Source: Nostoc linckia NIES-25
Lineage (GTDB): Bacteria > Cyanobacteriota > Cyanobacteriia > Cyanobacteriales > Nostocaceae
DNA: 64,000 bases
Reading direction: 5' to 3'
NCBI RefSeq assembly: GCF_002368035.1
Contig: NZ_AP018222.1
Location: 3,775,534-3,839,533 of the forward strand
Part shown: positions 47,021 through 56,085 of the stretch, piece after piece
Layout of the letters: the number at the start of each line of letters is the position of its first letter
How positions within the stretch are numbered: the first letter of the stretch is position 1
Notes under the pieces: generated by a model
What the model saw: only the letters and a program-made list of their open reading frames with translations
The model's database searches: none
Told to the model about the DNA's origin: nothing
Position numbers and translations under genes: made by a program

Positions 47021-48922
47021 TTACAAACTCCCTCTAGGACTTTCTGTAGTATCAGATTGTTTACTATCAGTAACTTCTTTTTGGGGATTCTTCTGATTAA
47101 CTCGATCGCCTATTTTATCTATTGCTTGTTTTGCCAAATTTTCAGCCGCTTGTTTAAATAAAGGTTCTATTTTATTTCGCCAATATTGAGTATTAGGCAA
47201 TTTTTCTGGATGATTTTTATAATCTAAAACTTTATTCCATTGACCGGATTCTAGTGCTTGATTAATATCATTAAATAATGCATCTGCTTTCGTCCAATCT
47301 TCTTGCCATTGGGCGATGACTTTGCCCGTTTCTTGGATATCAGAAGCGGCAGTTGTCGGAACTGATTTTAAAAGTGCGATCGCTCCAACTACATCTCCAG
47401 AATCATACTTCTTTTTTGCCTGTTCTAAAATCTGAGCACTATTTTCACTAGGCTGCGATTTACCATTATCAGAAGTTGACGGTTTTGATTTTTCTGACGA
47501 TGAAGTTACTACATCTTTAGATTTTGGTTTTACCGGAGGAATCTGTCGAGTAGTAATTAAGGTACTATCATCTATTGTCTTAGTTGCGATGCCTTTTTCC
47601 CGCAGGCAAGAAGTCGATTCTCCTTTATTGGCTATCACATCCGGGTGTACCCAAGCCAAATTTCCAGATTTGAGTTTAATTTCTACCCAACCTCGTTTTG
47701 TTTGCTTGCCAGTCACCTCAAAGTTAGTATTATCACCAACAGTTTGCACAATATTACCAGAATTGATGGAACTAGGTTGAGAACGGATATTAGAATTTCC
47801 CACAACAACAGCCGAACATTTGTTGGCTAAAGTGCCATCTTTACCTGTAAAATTAGCAGCTAAATTTTTCACATTAGGATATACATTTGCTACCAAAGCC
47901 GCAGCGCCACCCGCCAACAATATACCAATTAAGATTGGCCACGGGTCGGATTTGCTATGCTGACGGACAGGTCTAGGGGGGACATGATTTGCTGGTGCAA
48001 CTGCCAGAGTTTGCTGGCGAGATACTGCTTGAGGTCGGGGATTGGTTGCTTGGGAACTGGAATTTTTTACAGCTTCTTGAGGTGTGGGAATTGCAGCTAC
48101 AGGATTAATCGCGTTTTTACATGCTTGCAATGCTTCCGTGGCACTTTGGTAGCGGTCTTTGAAGTGATAGCGCACCATCTTCGCCAACACAGCTGCCAGT
48201 CGAGGGTTCACAGTTACTGAATGCCGCCAAATGATTTCCCCTGTTTCCGGGTCTTCTTGTAATTCTGTTGCCGGTAATCCCGTTAATGCTTGAATGGCAA
48301 TGATTCCCAGAGAATAAATATCACTGTTGGGGCGGGGTTTACCTTGCCCTTGTTCTGTGGGCATATAGCCAGGAGTGCCGATTACCACTGTGGCAGAAGC
48401 TTGTCCTCCAACTGTCACCATTTGGGTACGCAGTTGCTTCACTGCCCCAAAGTCTACCAAAACTAATTTATTATCTGAGGTGCGGCGGATAATATTATCT
48501 GGTTTGATGTCCCGGTGAATCACGCCTTGCTGGTGGACAAATTCGAGAATGCCTAGAACTTCCTGCAACAGTTGAATTACTTGGCTTTCACTCCAACGGT
48601 TACCAGGTAAAAGTTCCTCGGCTATGGTGTGCCCTTCTATATATTCTTGTACTAAATAGAATTCTTGATTTTCGTCAAAGTAAGCCAATAGCCTGGGTAT
48701 TTGGTCATGGTTGCCAAGTTTTTCTAAGGTTTCGGCTTCGCTGTTGAACAGACGCTTAGCAGTAGCAAAAACTCTGGGGTCAGTTCCGGGTTTGAGGTGC
48801 TTGACAACGCAAATGGGGTTACCTGGCCGCCTAGTATCTTCGGCAATGTATGTTTGACCAAATCCTCCCGTCGCCAGGACTCGAATTATTTGGTAACGAT
48901 GGTCTAGTAGCTTGCCTATCAT
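47021..48922 (-). CDS. Membrane Ser/Thr kinase with SH3-like domain
   Basis: 633 residues. Kinase domain 1-268: ATGGFGQTY glycine loop, CVVKHLKPG lysine, VIHRDIKPDNIIRR catalytic loop, VDFGAVKQL and GTPGYMPTEQGQG. A Pro/Gln-rich linker leads to one transmembrane helix near residue 330-350 (WPILIGILLAGGAAALVANV). The extracytoplasmic part has a bacterial SH3-like domain (NSNIRSQPSSINSGNIVQTV, RGWVEIKLKSGNLAWVHPDV) and a helical C-terminus (KKKYDSGDVVGAIALLKSVP). It probably senses a wall or extracellular ligand and signals inward. A strong GGGAGGG ribosome-binding site precedes ATG 48922. Confidence 0.93.
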   Translation of the reverse strand: MIGKLLDHRYQIIRVLATGGFGQTYIAEDTRRPGNPICVVKHLKPGTDPRVFATAKRLFNSEAETLEKLGNHDQIPRLLAYFDENQEFYLVQEYIEGHTIAEELLPGNRWSESQVIQLLQEVLGILEFVHQQGVIHRDIKPDNIIRRTSDNKLVLVDFGAVKQLRTQMVTVGGQASATVVIGTPGYMPTEQGQGKPRPNSDIYSLGIIAIQALTGLPATELQEDPETGEIIWRHSVTVNPRLAAVLAKMVRYHFKDRYQSATEALQACKNAINPVAAIPTPQEAVKNSSSQATNPRPQAVSRQQTLAVAPANHVPPRPVRQHSKSDPWPILIGILLAGGAAALVANVYPNVKNLAANFTGKDGTLANKCSAVVVGNSNIRSQPSSINSGNIVQTVGDNTNFEVTGKQTKRGWVEIKLKSGNLAWVHPDVIANKGESTSCLREKGIATKTIDDSTLITTRQIPPVKPKSKDVVTSSSEKSKPSTSDNGKSQPSENSAQILEQAKKKYDSGDVVGAIALLKSVPTTAASDIQETGKVIAQWQEDWTKADALFNDINQALESGQWNKVLDYKNHPEKLPNTQYWRNKIEPLFKQAAENLAKQAIDKIGDRVNQKNPQKEVTDSKQSDTTESPRGSL

Positions 48923-49086
48923 ATTCCCTCCCCAGAGTTATCACCTAATTTTTCGGCTAGTAATAAATATCTCCAAATTTTCTTCAATGAAATCCGCTAT
49001 CTTGAAAAAAGATTTAGATTAAAAACGCAGCTTTTTAATAAACGCAGACTGTTTATTTCTCTGTTTAGTGCCCCTGTTTATTACCA

Positions 49087-49575
49087 ATGCCACCTAAAAT
49101 AACAAACTCAGTTGCATGGCAGCAGGCTGAAATCCTCATGCAACCTGCTTTCATTCGCGTTATCGACAATATCCGCAAACAGCTTGATGAGTCTTCGTGG
49201 ACGGGAACTTACCAAGATGTCCTGATTTGGCCGCCTAACACCACCGATGAAATCAAAGCATTGGTGACTCAACTGTTGCAAGCAATGGAAACTGCAACGC
49301 CTGAAGAAGCAGATGAAATCAGACAGACTCTAACTCGTCTACCAATGCCCCATCCAGGATATCATTTACTTTTGCAGCGTCAACAGCAACAAGTGAGTAT
49401 CGATTTGTGGGAGTTGTGTTATCAAGTGTGTTTTATTGAATACAACCCAGAGAAAGAAAACGTTGTTATTGATACTAGTTTAATTGATGAACTTGGTGAA
49501 GTTGATTGGCTGCGTTTAGATGCTAAGGCAAAGGAATTAGTTGAAGAAGCGTTTGCCAGTTTACCTGAAAGTTGA
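49087..49575 (+). CDS. Hypothetical protein, 162 residues
   Basis: I do not recognise a named domain, though it looks like a conserved cyanobacterial protein. Helical start (AWQQAEILMQPAFIRVIDNI), then acidic TTDEIKALVTQLLQAMETAT and PEEADEIRQTLTRLPMPHPG, ending ELVEEAFASLPES. No membrane segment or signal peptide. Convergent with the first dynamin gene and followed by two hairpins. Confidence 0.8.
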   Translation: MPPKITNSVAWQQAEILMQPAFIRVIDNIRKQLDESSWTGTYQDVLIWPPNTTDEIKALVTQLLQAMETATPEEADEIRQTLTRLPMPHPGYHLLLQRQQQQVSIDLWELCYQVCFIEYNPEKENVVIDTSLIDELGEVDWLRLDAKAKELVEEAFASLPES

Positions 49576-49610
49576 AGCCTGAAAATATCAATTCTGGGAT
49601 TGTATGAATA

Positions 49611-49669
49611 AAGCCCACACAGGTGGGCTTATGAGGTAAACCTTTGTTAATCTGTTTGGATTAACAAAG
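49611..49669. terminator. Two hairpins between convergent genes
   Basis: AAGCCCAC-ACAG-GTGGGCTT (49611-49630) and CTTTGTTAATC-N6-GATTAACAAAG (49642-49669). Perfect 8- and 11-bp arms; together they can serve as bidirectional terminators for 49087-49575 and the dynamin gene. Confidence 0.75.
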
Positions 49670-49678
49670 TCGGATGGT

Positions 49679-52042
49679 CTATTTAACTGTTTGTAATGGC
49701 TTCCAACTATTCAAAGATACTCGAATAGCAGTTAATTCATGCAGATATTTATTCAGATTATCTTTGTGAATATTAAGAATTTCACGAATTTGATCGGCTT
49801 CAGCTTGTTTAGTAGCCCGTTCCTTTAGCAAGCGGTCAAAATCATCTTGAAACATTTTAATAAAGTCGTTGATTTGCTGTTCTGCACTTCTAAAATCTTC
49901 CTCTATTTGTTTTTCAATGACTCGCTGTAGAAGCTGTTGATTTTTTGAAACTTGCTCATCTATCTTCTGTTTAATTTGTTTTGCCGTTTGGCGTAAGTCA
50001 ATTTCGTAAAATTCTTGCTTGTCTTGGTAGGAAACGTCTACATAGTAGACTTTATCAGATTTACAGCAACTACTGTCTTTCTTCGCTTCTTTTCGTGTAC
50101 GAGTAAATACCTGTTGCTGGTATTCAATTTTTGCATCTATTTTTTGAAAATCGAAGCTAGGAAACTGAATCTCATTTATATTTATATGAACGTTCAAAGA
50201 TTGCCCAATATATTGAGAAAGTTCATTTGATATCTGTTGGATATCTTCTTGTATTTTTTTAACTAAAGCTTCTCTTATTTTTGTTCCATCCCTAACTAGC
50301 TTATCTTGAGTATCTAGCCACCAACTTTGAATATGAGGAGCGCAAAAATCATTGATGGTACTGCTAATTTTTTGAGCTTCTGCTCTAGTCTTTGCTCTAA
50401 TAATATATGAGTCTGATATCTCAAAGGAATTTTGATATCCAGAATCATTAATATTCAATGAGTTGGGAACAGATTGCTGCATACTATCTAGCAAAGAGTT
50501 CCGTGTTTTCAGTACTGTTTTCAGCCCTTTTCCTAAAACTTTGCCTATGCCAGGAATAAACTCTAGCACTGTTCCACCTATTTCTCCAGCAATAGCAAAC
50601 CAGTCAACATCCTTCTGTACGTGACTTTGTAAATTATCAGGCTGTTTAATATTGTGTTTTGTTGATTTGCCTACCCTAGACTGAGCAATATTATCAATTT
50701 CATATTGAATTTTGTCTTTTGCTTCCCAAGCAAATATGCTAACTCCTTGGATAAAACCCTTTATTAGTATTTCTTTTTGCTGTTCTACGGACTTTTTTAC
50801 ATTTGCAACCTTACTTTCAGCAAATTCAGAATGTTTCCGGTAATCCTCTACTTTTATTTTTAGGGATTCAATTGTTATATCCCAACCGCTAAACTGTACA
50901 TTTAAAGAACTTTCAATTGCCTTTGCTGCTTTATCAAGTTTTGCCAATGCATCACTTAGAAGATTCCAACCAGCATTTTGAGTGATAGTTTCAATCACTA
51001 TTTTTTGGATAGTCGGTAAGCCACTATCCTCTAAAGCTTTTGGTGCAATTTTGTGTGGCGCAGGTATAATTTGGTTGCCTTCTTCATCTTCTATAGCATA
51101 CTTAGCACTAAAAAACTGTTTGAAGTCCTTTTTCTGGCTTTCAGTCGCTTTGTTTTGTTCGATCAGTTTTGCTAAAAGTCCTTGTCTAGAACTTGCAGGA
51201 TAGATAATTGGATTTGGAAAGCCAAAGGTAGTTAACTCTCGTTTCAAGTCTTCTATGACATCAACAATTTCTCTGTCTTTTTCTGTCTTTTGATCGACTT
51301 TATTAAGGATAAAGTAAATTTTACCTGTGTTCTCAGCTAAAATTTCCTTACGATTTTCTATAACGTCCTTAAATAAATCTGAGATAGCATTATCTTTGTA
51401 AGAAGCGTAATTTAAAACAAACAAAATTGCATTGCAGTTTCGCAGCGCTTCCAGTGTAGTTTGCTTGAGTTTTACATTGAAATTGCTAGATTCCCACTCA
51501 TTGGGGCCGGGAGTGTCAACTAAAGTAAAACCACCAAGGGAAGAAAGTCCGCTAATGGCTTCGATAGGATACTCGATCTCAAAGCTTATAGTATTGTCAG
51601 GATTATCTTTCTCCCGAATTTCACGGGTACGCACTAGAAATTTTTGTTGAATTTCTCCAGCATCACCTTCAGCAAGAACAACAGGCCGTCTTTGTCCCTC
51701 TCGGTATTCCAAAAGTCTTGGGATTTGCCCAGATGGAATATGTCGAACATCTGTACGACATATTGTACATGCTGCTGTTTCACTCGCCAGAACATCAGCA
51801 CCAATCACGGCATTTAAAAAGGTACTTTTGCCAGCTTTCATAGCCGCAATCACAGCTACCTGATACTTTTTCTCTTTCAAGTCATGTAGGGCTTTGTTAA
51901 TATCATCCTCAACACTCTGTAAACCTTTGGTATCATCTCCTTCATTGAGGCGACCTTGACGAATTTCTTGGAGGTAGCGTAAAAGAGCAGTACCAGTATT
52001 GTAGATGCCGTCGTGCGCTGCTTGAAACTGTTCAGAAGACAT
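49679..52042 (-). CDS. Dynamin-like GTPase A
   Basis: 787 residues. GTPase motifs: G1 VIAAMKAGKSTFLNAVIG, G2 threonine region ASETAACTICRTDV, G3 LVDTPGPNEWES, G4 FILNKVDQKTEK. The rest is long helical, coiled-coil-rich sequence with a Gly/hydrophobic stretch (IAGEIGGTVLEFIPGIGKVL) that could insert in membrane, and a lysine-rich C-terminal stalk. Bacterial dynamins remodel membranes or act in stress and phage defence. It is only distantly similar to the two dynamins at 60270 and 62603 and stands alone on the opposite strand. Confidence 0.9.
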   Translation of the reverse strand: MSSEQFQAAHDGIYNTGTALLRYLQEIRQGRLNEGDDTKGLQSVEDDINKALHDLKEKKYQVAVIAAMKAGKSTFLNAVIGADVLASETAACTICRTDVRHIPSGQIPRLLEYREGQRRPVVLAEGDAGEIQQKFLVRTREIREKDNPDNTISFEIEYPIEAISGLSSLGGFTLVDTPGPNEWESSNFNVKLKQTTLEALRNCNAILFVLNYASYKDNAISDLFKDVIENRKEILAENTGKIYFILNKVDQKTEKDREIVDVIEDLKRELTTFGFPNPIIYPASSRQGLLAKLIEQNKATESQKKDFKQFFSAKYAIEDEEGNQIIPAPHKIAPKALEDSGLPTIQKIVIETITQNAGWNLLSDALAKLDKAAKAIESSLNVQFSGWDITIESLKIKVEDYRKHSEFAESKVANVKKSVEQQKEILIKGFIQGVSIFAWEAKDKIQYEIDNIAQSRVGKSTKHNIKQPDNLQSHVQKDVDWFAIAGEIGGTVLEFIPGIGKVLGKGLKTVLKTRNSLLDSMQQSVPNSLNINDSGYQNSFEISDSYIIRAKTRAEAQKISSTINDFCAPHIQSWWLDTQDKLVRDGTKIREALVKKIQEDIQQISNELSQYIGQSLNVHININEIQFPSFDFQKIDAKIEYQQQVFTRTRKEAKKDSSCCKSDKVYYVDVSYQDKQEFYEIDLRQTAKQIKQKIDEQVSKNQQLLQRVIEKQIEEDFRSAEQQINDFIKMFQDDFDRLLKERATKQAEADQIREILNIHKDNLNKYLHELTAIRVSLNSWKPLQTVK

Positions 52043-52194
52043 AACTGTATAAGGAAAAGTTTAGTTAAAGCACGTACAGCTTAAATTACTGATGAAAATA
52101 CTTGCCTCAGTGATTACACTGTCAGATTAAAGGCGATCGCACTCCATCTCTTAAGTAACAAATCGTCCAGCTACTCGTACAGAAAGAAAGTTAT

Positions 52195-52326
52195 ATGAAC
52201 AACCATGATGAAGAACTCGAACTACATTTCAAACCCCGTGCCACAGAAACAGTATCAATAAACATACCAACAGATGCATTACAATCGCTCAAAAAAGTTG
52301 CAGCTAATCGAAATATGTCACTTTAA
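52195..52326 (+). pseudogene. Truncated CopG-like (ribbon-helix-helix) gene
   Basis: A 43-codon frame: MNNHDEELELHFKPRATETV, SINIPTDALQSLKKVAANRN, MSL then TAA. It is the N-terminal half of a cyanobacterial ribbon-helix-helix protein; after the stop the frame still reads ALLKFYN before decaying (second stop near 52377). A single change CAA or GAA to TAA would explain it. Probably a dead antitoxin/DNA-binding gene. Confidence 0.6.
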
Positions 52327-52393
52327 GCATTACTCAAGTTTTACAATAGTAATTATCCGAACTTGATATAACAGATATATTGAGGGACAAAAA

Positions 52394-52681
52394 ATGTCTA
52401 ACCAAAAAAAGTACAGCGAAGCGTGCAATAATTTTGACAAAATTTATGAAGAGGCAATTAACAGCCGCGAACATATAGTTGTAAATCGTGAAGGTTATGA
52501 AAGTGTAACCGTAATTCCGACTGCGGAACTTAATAGCATTATAGAAACAGTATATTTATTTCAATCACCTGAAAATGCAGCACGACTTCTAGATGCTTTA
52601 CAACGCGTTCAAGCTAAGACTAATCAAGCGCAATCTCTAGATGAACTGCGAAAGAATTTTGGACTTGAGAAACAAGAGTAA
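52394..52681 (+). CDS. Phd/YefM-type antitoxin
   Basis: 95 residues. N-terminal DNA-binding half (YSEACNNFDKIYEEAINSRE, then HIVVNREGYESVTVIPTAEL) and C-terminal helix that normally wraps the toxin (ETVYLFQSPENAARLLDALQ). It represses its own operon and neutralises a YoeB-type toxin. Here the toxin gene downstream survives only as a 3' remnant (52692-52793), so this antitoxin is an orphan. Confidence 0.85.
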   Translation: MSNQKKYSEACNNFDKIYEEAINSREHIVVNREGYESVTVIPTAELNSIIETVYLFQSPENAARLLDALQRVQAKTNQAQSLDELRKNFGLEKQE

Positions 52682-52691
52682 ATAATTTAAT

Positions 52692-52793
52692 GTCTGGTCG
52701 CACCGAATTAATCAAGCTGACCGTATTGTTTATGTAGTTACTGACAACAGACTTGAGTTTATTCAAGCTCGATATCATTATAGCGATCGCTAA
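52692..52793 (+). pseudogene. YoeB-type toxin remnant (3' end only)
   Basis: Starting 10 bases after the antitoxin stop, one frame reads VWSHRINQADRIVYVVTDNR then LEFIQARYHYSDR and stop. This is the C-terminal third of a YoeB/Txe endoribonuclease (W-S-R-R-I-N ... R-L-V-Y ... ARYHY). The first ~50 codons are missing, so no active toxin can be made. Confidence 0.75.
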
Positions 52794-53226
52794 CCCCACA
52801 ACCAAACAACGCCATCCCAAAAAAGCGCGATCGCCCATCAATCACCGTTATCATTGTCATAACGATAACTTTACTTTTATTTACAAACTCATTGTTTTGT
52901 TGACGAAAAGCGTTACTTTTATTTACAAACTCATCGTTTTGTTGACGAAACACTTTAGGAATATTTACAAACTCATCGTTTTGTTGACGAAACACTTAGG
53001 AATATTTACAAACTCATGCTTTTGTTGACGAAAAGCTTTAGGAATATTTACAAACTCATGCTTTTGTTGACGAAACACTTAGGAATATTTACAAACTCAT
53101 GCTTTTAGTCACCATAGCTATGAACTAATTAACGAAATCGCACTCTCGATCGGATATTTACTGCCTGTGCTAACCTACAAATTGCCTTTAGTGACTTCCA
53201 AGTAAAAATATATTCCATTGCTATAG
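52794..53226. other. Minisatellite-bearing intergenic region
   Basis: No gene called. Contains the tandem repeat 52879-53107 and a short STRR (GACAGTCAACAGTCAAC) just before the YgfZ-like gene. Minus-strand frame 52759-52995 merely reads through the repeats. Confidence 0.6.
52879..53107. repeat. Tandem repeat, 41-42 bp unit, six copies
   Basis: Units begin ATTTACAAACTCAT at 52879, 52921, 52963, 53004, 53046 and 53087 (steps 42, 42, 41, 42, 41) and continue ..GTTTTGTTGACGAAA.. The last unit is partial. No unique spacers, so not CRISPR. Confidence 0.85.
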
Positions 53227-53304
53227 TTGACAGTCAACAGTCAACAACCTTTATTTGCTAAGATTTCCAGTGCGACAACATTGAAACAGGGCAAACTCCT
53301 CATC

Positions 53305-54300
53305 ATGCCAACATCTACAATTGACAATCGAGACGCAGCTGCTATCCAAGCTGCAACAGAAGGGGTTGCAATATGCGATCGCACCGCCTGGGGACGCATC
53401 AAAGTGGCTGGCGATGACCGCCTCCGCTTTTTACATAACCAAAGTACTAATGATTTCCTCGCACTCAAGCCAGGACAAGGTTGTGATACGGTTTTCGTCA
53501 CTTCCACAGCCAGAACAATTGATTTAGTAACCGCCTACGTCAGAGAAGATGCGGTGATTTTACTCGTTTCGCCTAATCGCCGCCAGTTTCTCATGGAATG
53601 GCTGGACAAATATATTTTCTTCGCCGATAAGGTGGAATTATCCGATATCACAGAATTTACCAACACCCTCAGCCTGATCGGCCCAGGAAGCGACGCTGTA
53701 ATCGAAAAGTTGGGTATTGGCGAACTCATCGGTCAGCCTTACGCCAGTCACGAAGTATACACCATTGGTAATGCTCAGGGAGTGCGAGTTGCTGTAGGCA
53801 GTGGATTAGCTATTCCCGGCTACACTTTGACTTTTCCCTACACTGACAAAGCGACAGTGTGGGAGAAACTGTTAGAAGCTGGAGTAGTAGAGATGAGCGA
53901 TCGCGCTTGGGATGTGTTGCGAATTTTACAAGGTCGCCCAGCCCCAGATGCAGAACTCACCGATGATTACAATCCCCTGGAAGTTGGTTTATGGCAGACG
54001 ATTTCTTTTGACAAAGGCTGCTATATTGGGCAAGAAACCATTGCTCGGTTGAATACATATAAAGGTGTAAAGCAACACTTATTTGGTGTCAAACTCAGTG
54101 CTGCTGCGGAAATTGGCAATGCGATCGCCCTTGGAGATGAAAAGGTCGGTAAACTTACCAGTTATACAGAAACTCCTGATGGTTATTTTGGATTAGCTTA
54201 CATCCGCACCAAAGCTGGTGGTGCGGGATTAAAAGTTAAAGTGGGAGAAACCGAAGGTGAAATAGTAGAAATCCCATTTGTTTCTCACGAATACCCATAG
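53305..54300 (+). CDS. ygfZ: YgfZ/GcvT-domain folate-binding protein
   Basis: About 331 residues. YgfZ proteins resemble the T-protein of glycine cleavage and assist iron-sulfur enzymes with folate. The signature KGCYIGQETIARL is present, as are RLRFLHNQSTNDFLALKPGQ, GCDTVFVTSTARTIDLVTAY and GLAIPGYTLTFPY. The frame opens at TTG 53227 inside an STRR-like GACAGTCAAC repeat; I prefer ATG 53305, which fits the usual length before AICDR. Confidence 0.9.
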   Translation: MPTSTIDNRDAAAIQAATEGVAICDRTAWGRIKVAGDDRLRFLHNQSTNDFLALKPGQGCDTVFVTSTARTIDLVTAYVREDAVILLVSPNRRQFLMEWLDKYIFFADKVELSDITEFTNTLSLIGPGSDAVIEKLGIGELIGQPYASHEVYTIGNAQGVRVAVGSGLAIPGYTLTFPYTDKATVWEKLLEAGVVEMSDRAWDVLRILQGRPAPDAELTDDYNPLEVGLWQTISFDKGCYIGQETIARLNTYKGVKQHLFGVKLSAAAEIGNAIALGDEKVGKLTSYTETPDGYFGLAYIRTKAGGAGLKVKVGETEGEIVEIPFVSHEYP

Positions 54301-54356
54301 AATTCAGAATTAATTAGTGGAAGGTTTAGACTTTCAGCGAAGATTTGCATTTCAAT

Positions 54357-55298
54357 TCATACTGAATTGTGACTGCTGAGTTCTGAATTCTTGTTGATAA
54401 AAATATCTTCTGGCCGATCGCATCTAATACCTTGGCAAAATTCATCTACCCAAGAAGCTACACTCCGGGCGTTGGTACCTCGTAATACATTCAGTTTGGT
54501 TTTAACTTCTTGTGGCAATGTATTGATATGCTGAGTATTTTTTGGAGCTTCGGTAGTAATTGCTAGCGAACGCACTTGTTTACCATCACTAGAAATCTCC
54601 CTAGTAATTGCTAGCGAACGTACTAATTTGCTGTGACTAGAAACTTCAGTGGTCAAAGCCATAGATGGCATAGTTTTGGCTTTGCTGTTGACTTGAGAGG
54701 CTGTGGCCAGTGTTGCTGTTGCAGAATAGCGATCGAGGGGTGATTTTACTGGTTTATCCTCCCTGAGTAAACCGGAGTCTGGCTTAGCTGAATGCAGCGT
54801 CTTTACGGAAGTATTAGAAGGAATCTTAGTAATAACTGCAACTAGTGTCCCAGATTTGTCTGTAAGATCTAGTTCAGTGCTATCTATAAATGATGTTACA
54901 GGTTGCTGTAAGCGTGGTAAATCAGACTGTAGCGTATTGCTGGTAGTATTTAAAACTAATGGAACAGCTTTGTTTTCGTGAGTAAGTTTATCTTGTAACG
55001 GCTCACTTTCAACTTGGGTTGCTGATTTTATTAGACGTAACTCTTCATCGGGATTAAAGTTGAGACCCAAAGCCGTGACTATTTTATCCGGATTATTACT
55101 TAATTGCATTATAAAATCCAGAATCTCCTCAAACTGCGGTTCCAAAACAGACAGCGTTGCCAAAATAAAACCGGACGAAGGACGCCGCAGGTCATCGTAA
55201 GTAGCCCAAACTCGCATCTTAACTAGCCAGGAGCTATTTTGCTCGTAGTAACTCAACCATTTCTGTTTTAAGGATTGACGCAGTTGCTGGATATTCAT
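54357..55298 (-). CDS. DUF5331-type hypothetical protein
   Basis: About 313 residues. The first ~95 (MNIQQLRQSLKQKWLSYYEQ, WLVKMRVWATYDDLRRPSSG, FILATLSVLEPQFEEILDFI) match my memory of DUF5331, a Nostocales domain of unknown role. The rest is low-complexity Ser/Thr/Lys-rich with a duplicated RSLAITREISSDGKQVRSLA stretch and ends with WVDEFCQGIRCDRPEDIF. I choose ATG 55298 because GAGG lies 6 bases upstream; a GTG four codons earlier opens the frame. Function unknown. Confidence 0.75.
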   Translation of the reverse strand: MNIQQLRQSLKQKWLSYYEQNSSWLVKMRVWATYDDLRRPSSGFILATLSVLEPQFEEILDFIMQLSNNPDKIVTALGLNFNPDEELRLIKSATQVESEPLQDKLTHENKAVPLVLNTTSNTLQSDLPRLQQPVTSFIDSTELDLTDKSGTLVAVITKIPSNTSVKTLHSAKPDSGLLREDKPVKSPLDRYSATATLATASQVNSKAKTMPSMALTTEVSSHSKLVRSLAITREISSDGKQVRSLAITTEAPKNTQHINTLPQEVKTKLNVLRGTNARSVASWVDEFCQGIRCDRPEDIFINKNSELSSHNSV

Positions 55299-55310
55299 CG
55301 AATGCCTCAC

Positions 55311-55645
55311 TTAGGTCAAACAATTTTGGATTGGGGATTTTAGATTTTCGATTGACCCTACCAATAAGGGACTTCCAGAAAATAAATTATCCAATTTAAT
55401 CAGGTGATATTTTCTATCTCCCCCCTGCTCCCTGCTCCCCGGTTACTGAGCGCAGCGATGCACTGAGCTTGTCGAAGTGTCGAAGTATGCTCCCCTGCCT
55501 ACCCCATTAATGAGATATTTTTTTATTGGAAGTCCCTAAACAGGTAGGGCTGGAGGCGTAAAAGAGGCTTGATGGCTTGCTAATGTAGGACTATCAGCAA
55601 TCTAAAATCTAAAATTGGCAGTTAACAAGAGTGCAGACTTTATTT
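55311..55645. other. Intergenic region with a MITE-like element
   Basis: No gene seen; mostly filled by the element at 55367-55537 and a dispersed CTTGTCGAAGT repeat inside it. Confidence 0.55.
55367..55537. mobile_element. MITE-like element, AGGGACTTCCA termini
   Basis: 171 bp bounded by inverted AGGGACTTCCA ends (AGGGACTTCCAGAAAATAAA left; AGGGACTTCCAATAAAAAAA on the other strand at right). No coding capacity, GC-poor flanks with a GC-richer core. No clear target duplication. Confidence 0.65.
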
Positions 55646-55972
55646 TTAGGAATGAAATCGATGATAGAGCATCTGTTTGACTCTTTGGCCACCTAACAAA
55701 TGCTGTTCTACCAGTAGAGATACTTCATCGGGCTGAACGCCGCTGTACCAGACAATATCGGGTAATACCAGTACCATCGGCCCATTGCCACATTGTCCCA
55801 GACAGCTGCTACCTGTTACCGTTACCCCAGGAATTGGTAAAGCTGTCAAAGCCGCTAAGACTTTCGCAGCGCCTTGCTTTTTACAAGTGCGATTTTGACA
55901 AACCCGCACACATTTAGGAGAAGAGGGTTGGTCTATTGCGGAAAAGTTTGATGATTGAGTGATGTTTGTCAT
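55646..55972 (-). CDS. (2Fe-2S) ferredoxin, thioredoxin-like
   Basis: About 108 residues. The cluster ligands are VRVCQNRTCKKQGA and SSCLGQCGNGPMVLV (C-x4-C and C-x3-C), the pattern of thioredoxin-like 2Fe-2S ferredoxins. An electron carrier, partner unknown. Start is uncertain: upstream ATGs at 55993 and 56014 and a TTG at 56035 are in 21-bp repeats encoding MTNDQGQ units, so I begin at the last ATG, 55972. Same strand as and just downstream of the cysteine synthase gene. Confidence 0.85.
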   Translation of the reverse strand: MTNITQSSNFSAIDQPSSPKCVRVCQNRTCKKQGAAKVLAALTALPIPGVTVTGSSCLGQCGNGPMVLVLPDIVWYSGVQPDEVSLLVEQHLLGGQRVKQMLYHRFHS

Positions 55973-56085
55973 TTGTCCTTGGTCATTGGTCATTTGTCCT
56001 TGGTCATTGGTCATTTGTTCTTTGCCGTTTCTCAAAAGCCAGAAGCTAATAACTAATGACTAATGACTAATGACTAATGACTAAT
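55972..56085. repeat. STRR tracts (21-bp and heptamer)
   Basis: Two 21-bp units (CATTTGTCCTTGGTCATTGGT) at 55970-56014 and five CTAATGA-type heptamers at 56051-56085. The second tract contributes the cysK stop codon; the first can be translated as an extra N-terminus of the ferredoxin. Confidence 0.8.

Noticed and set aside
52759..52995. Minus-strand frame with repeated FRQQNDEFVN peptide
   Set aside because: It is translation of the minisatellite; the 41-bp units would break the frame and there is no start signal.
52879..53107. CRISPR-like periodic array
   Set aside because: Whole 41-42 bp units are conserved; there are no unique spacers and no cas genes.
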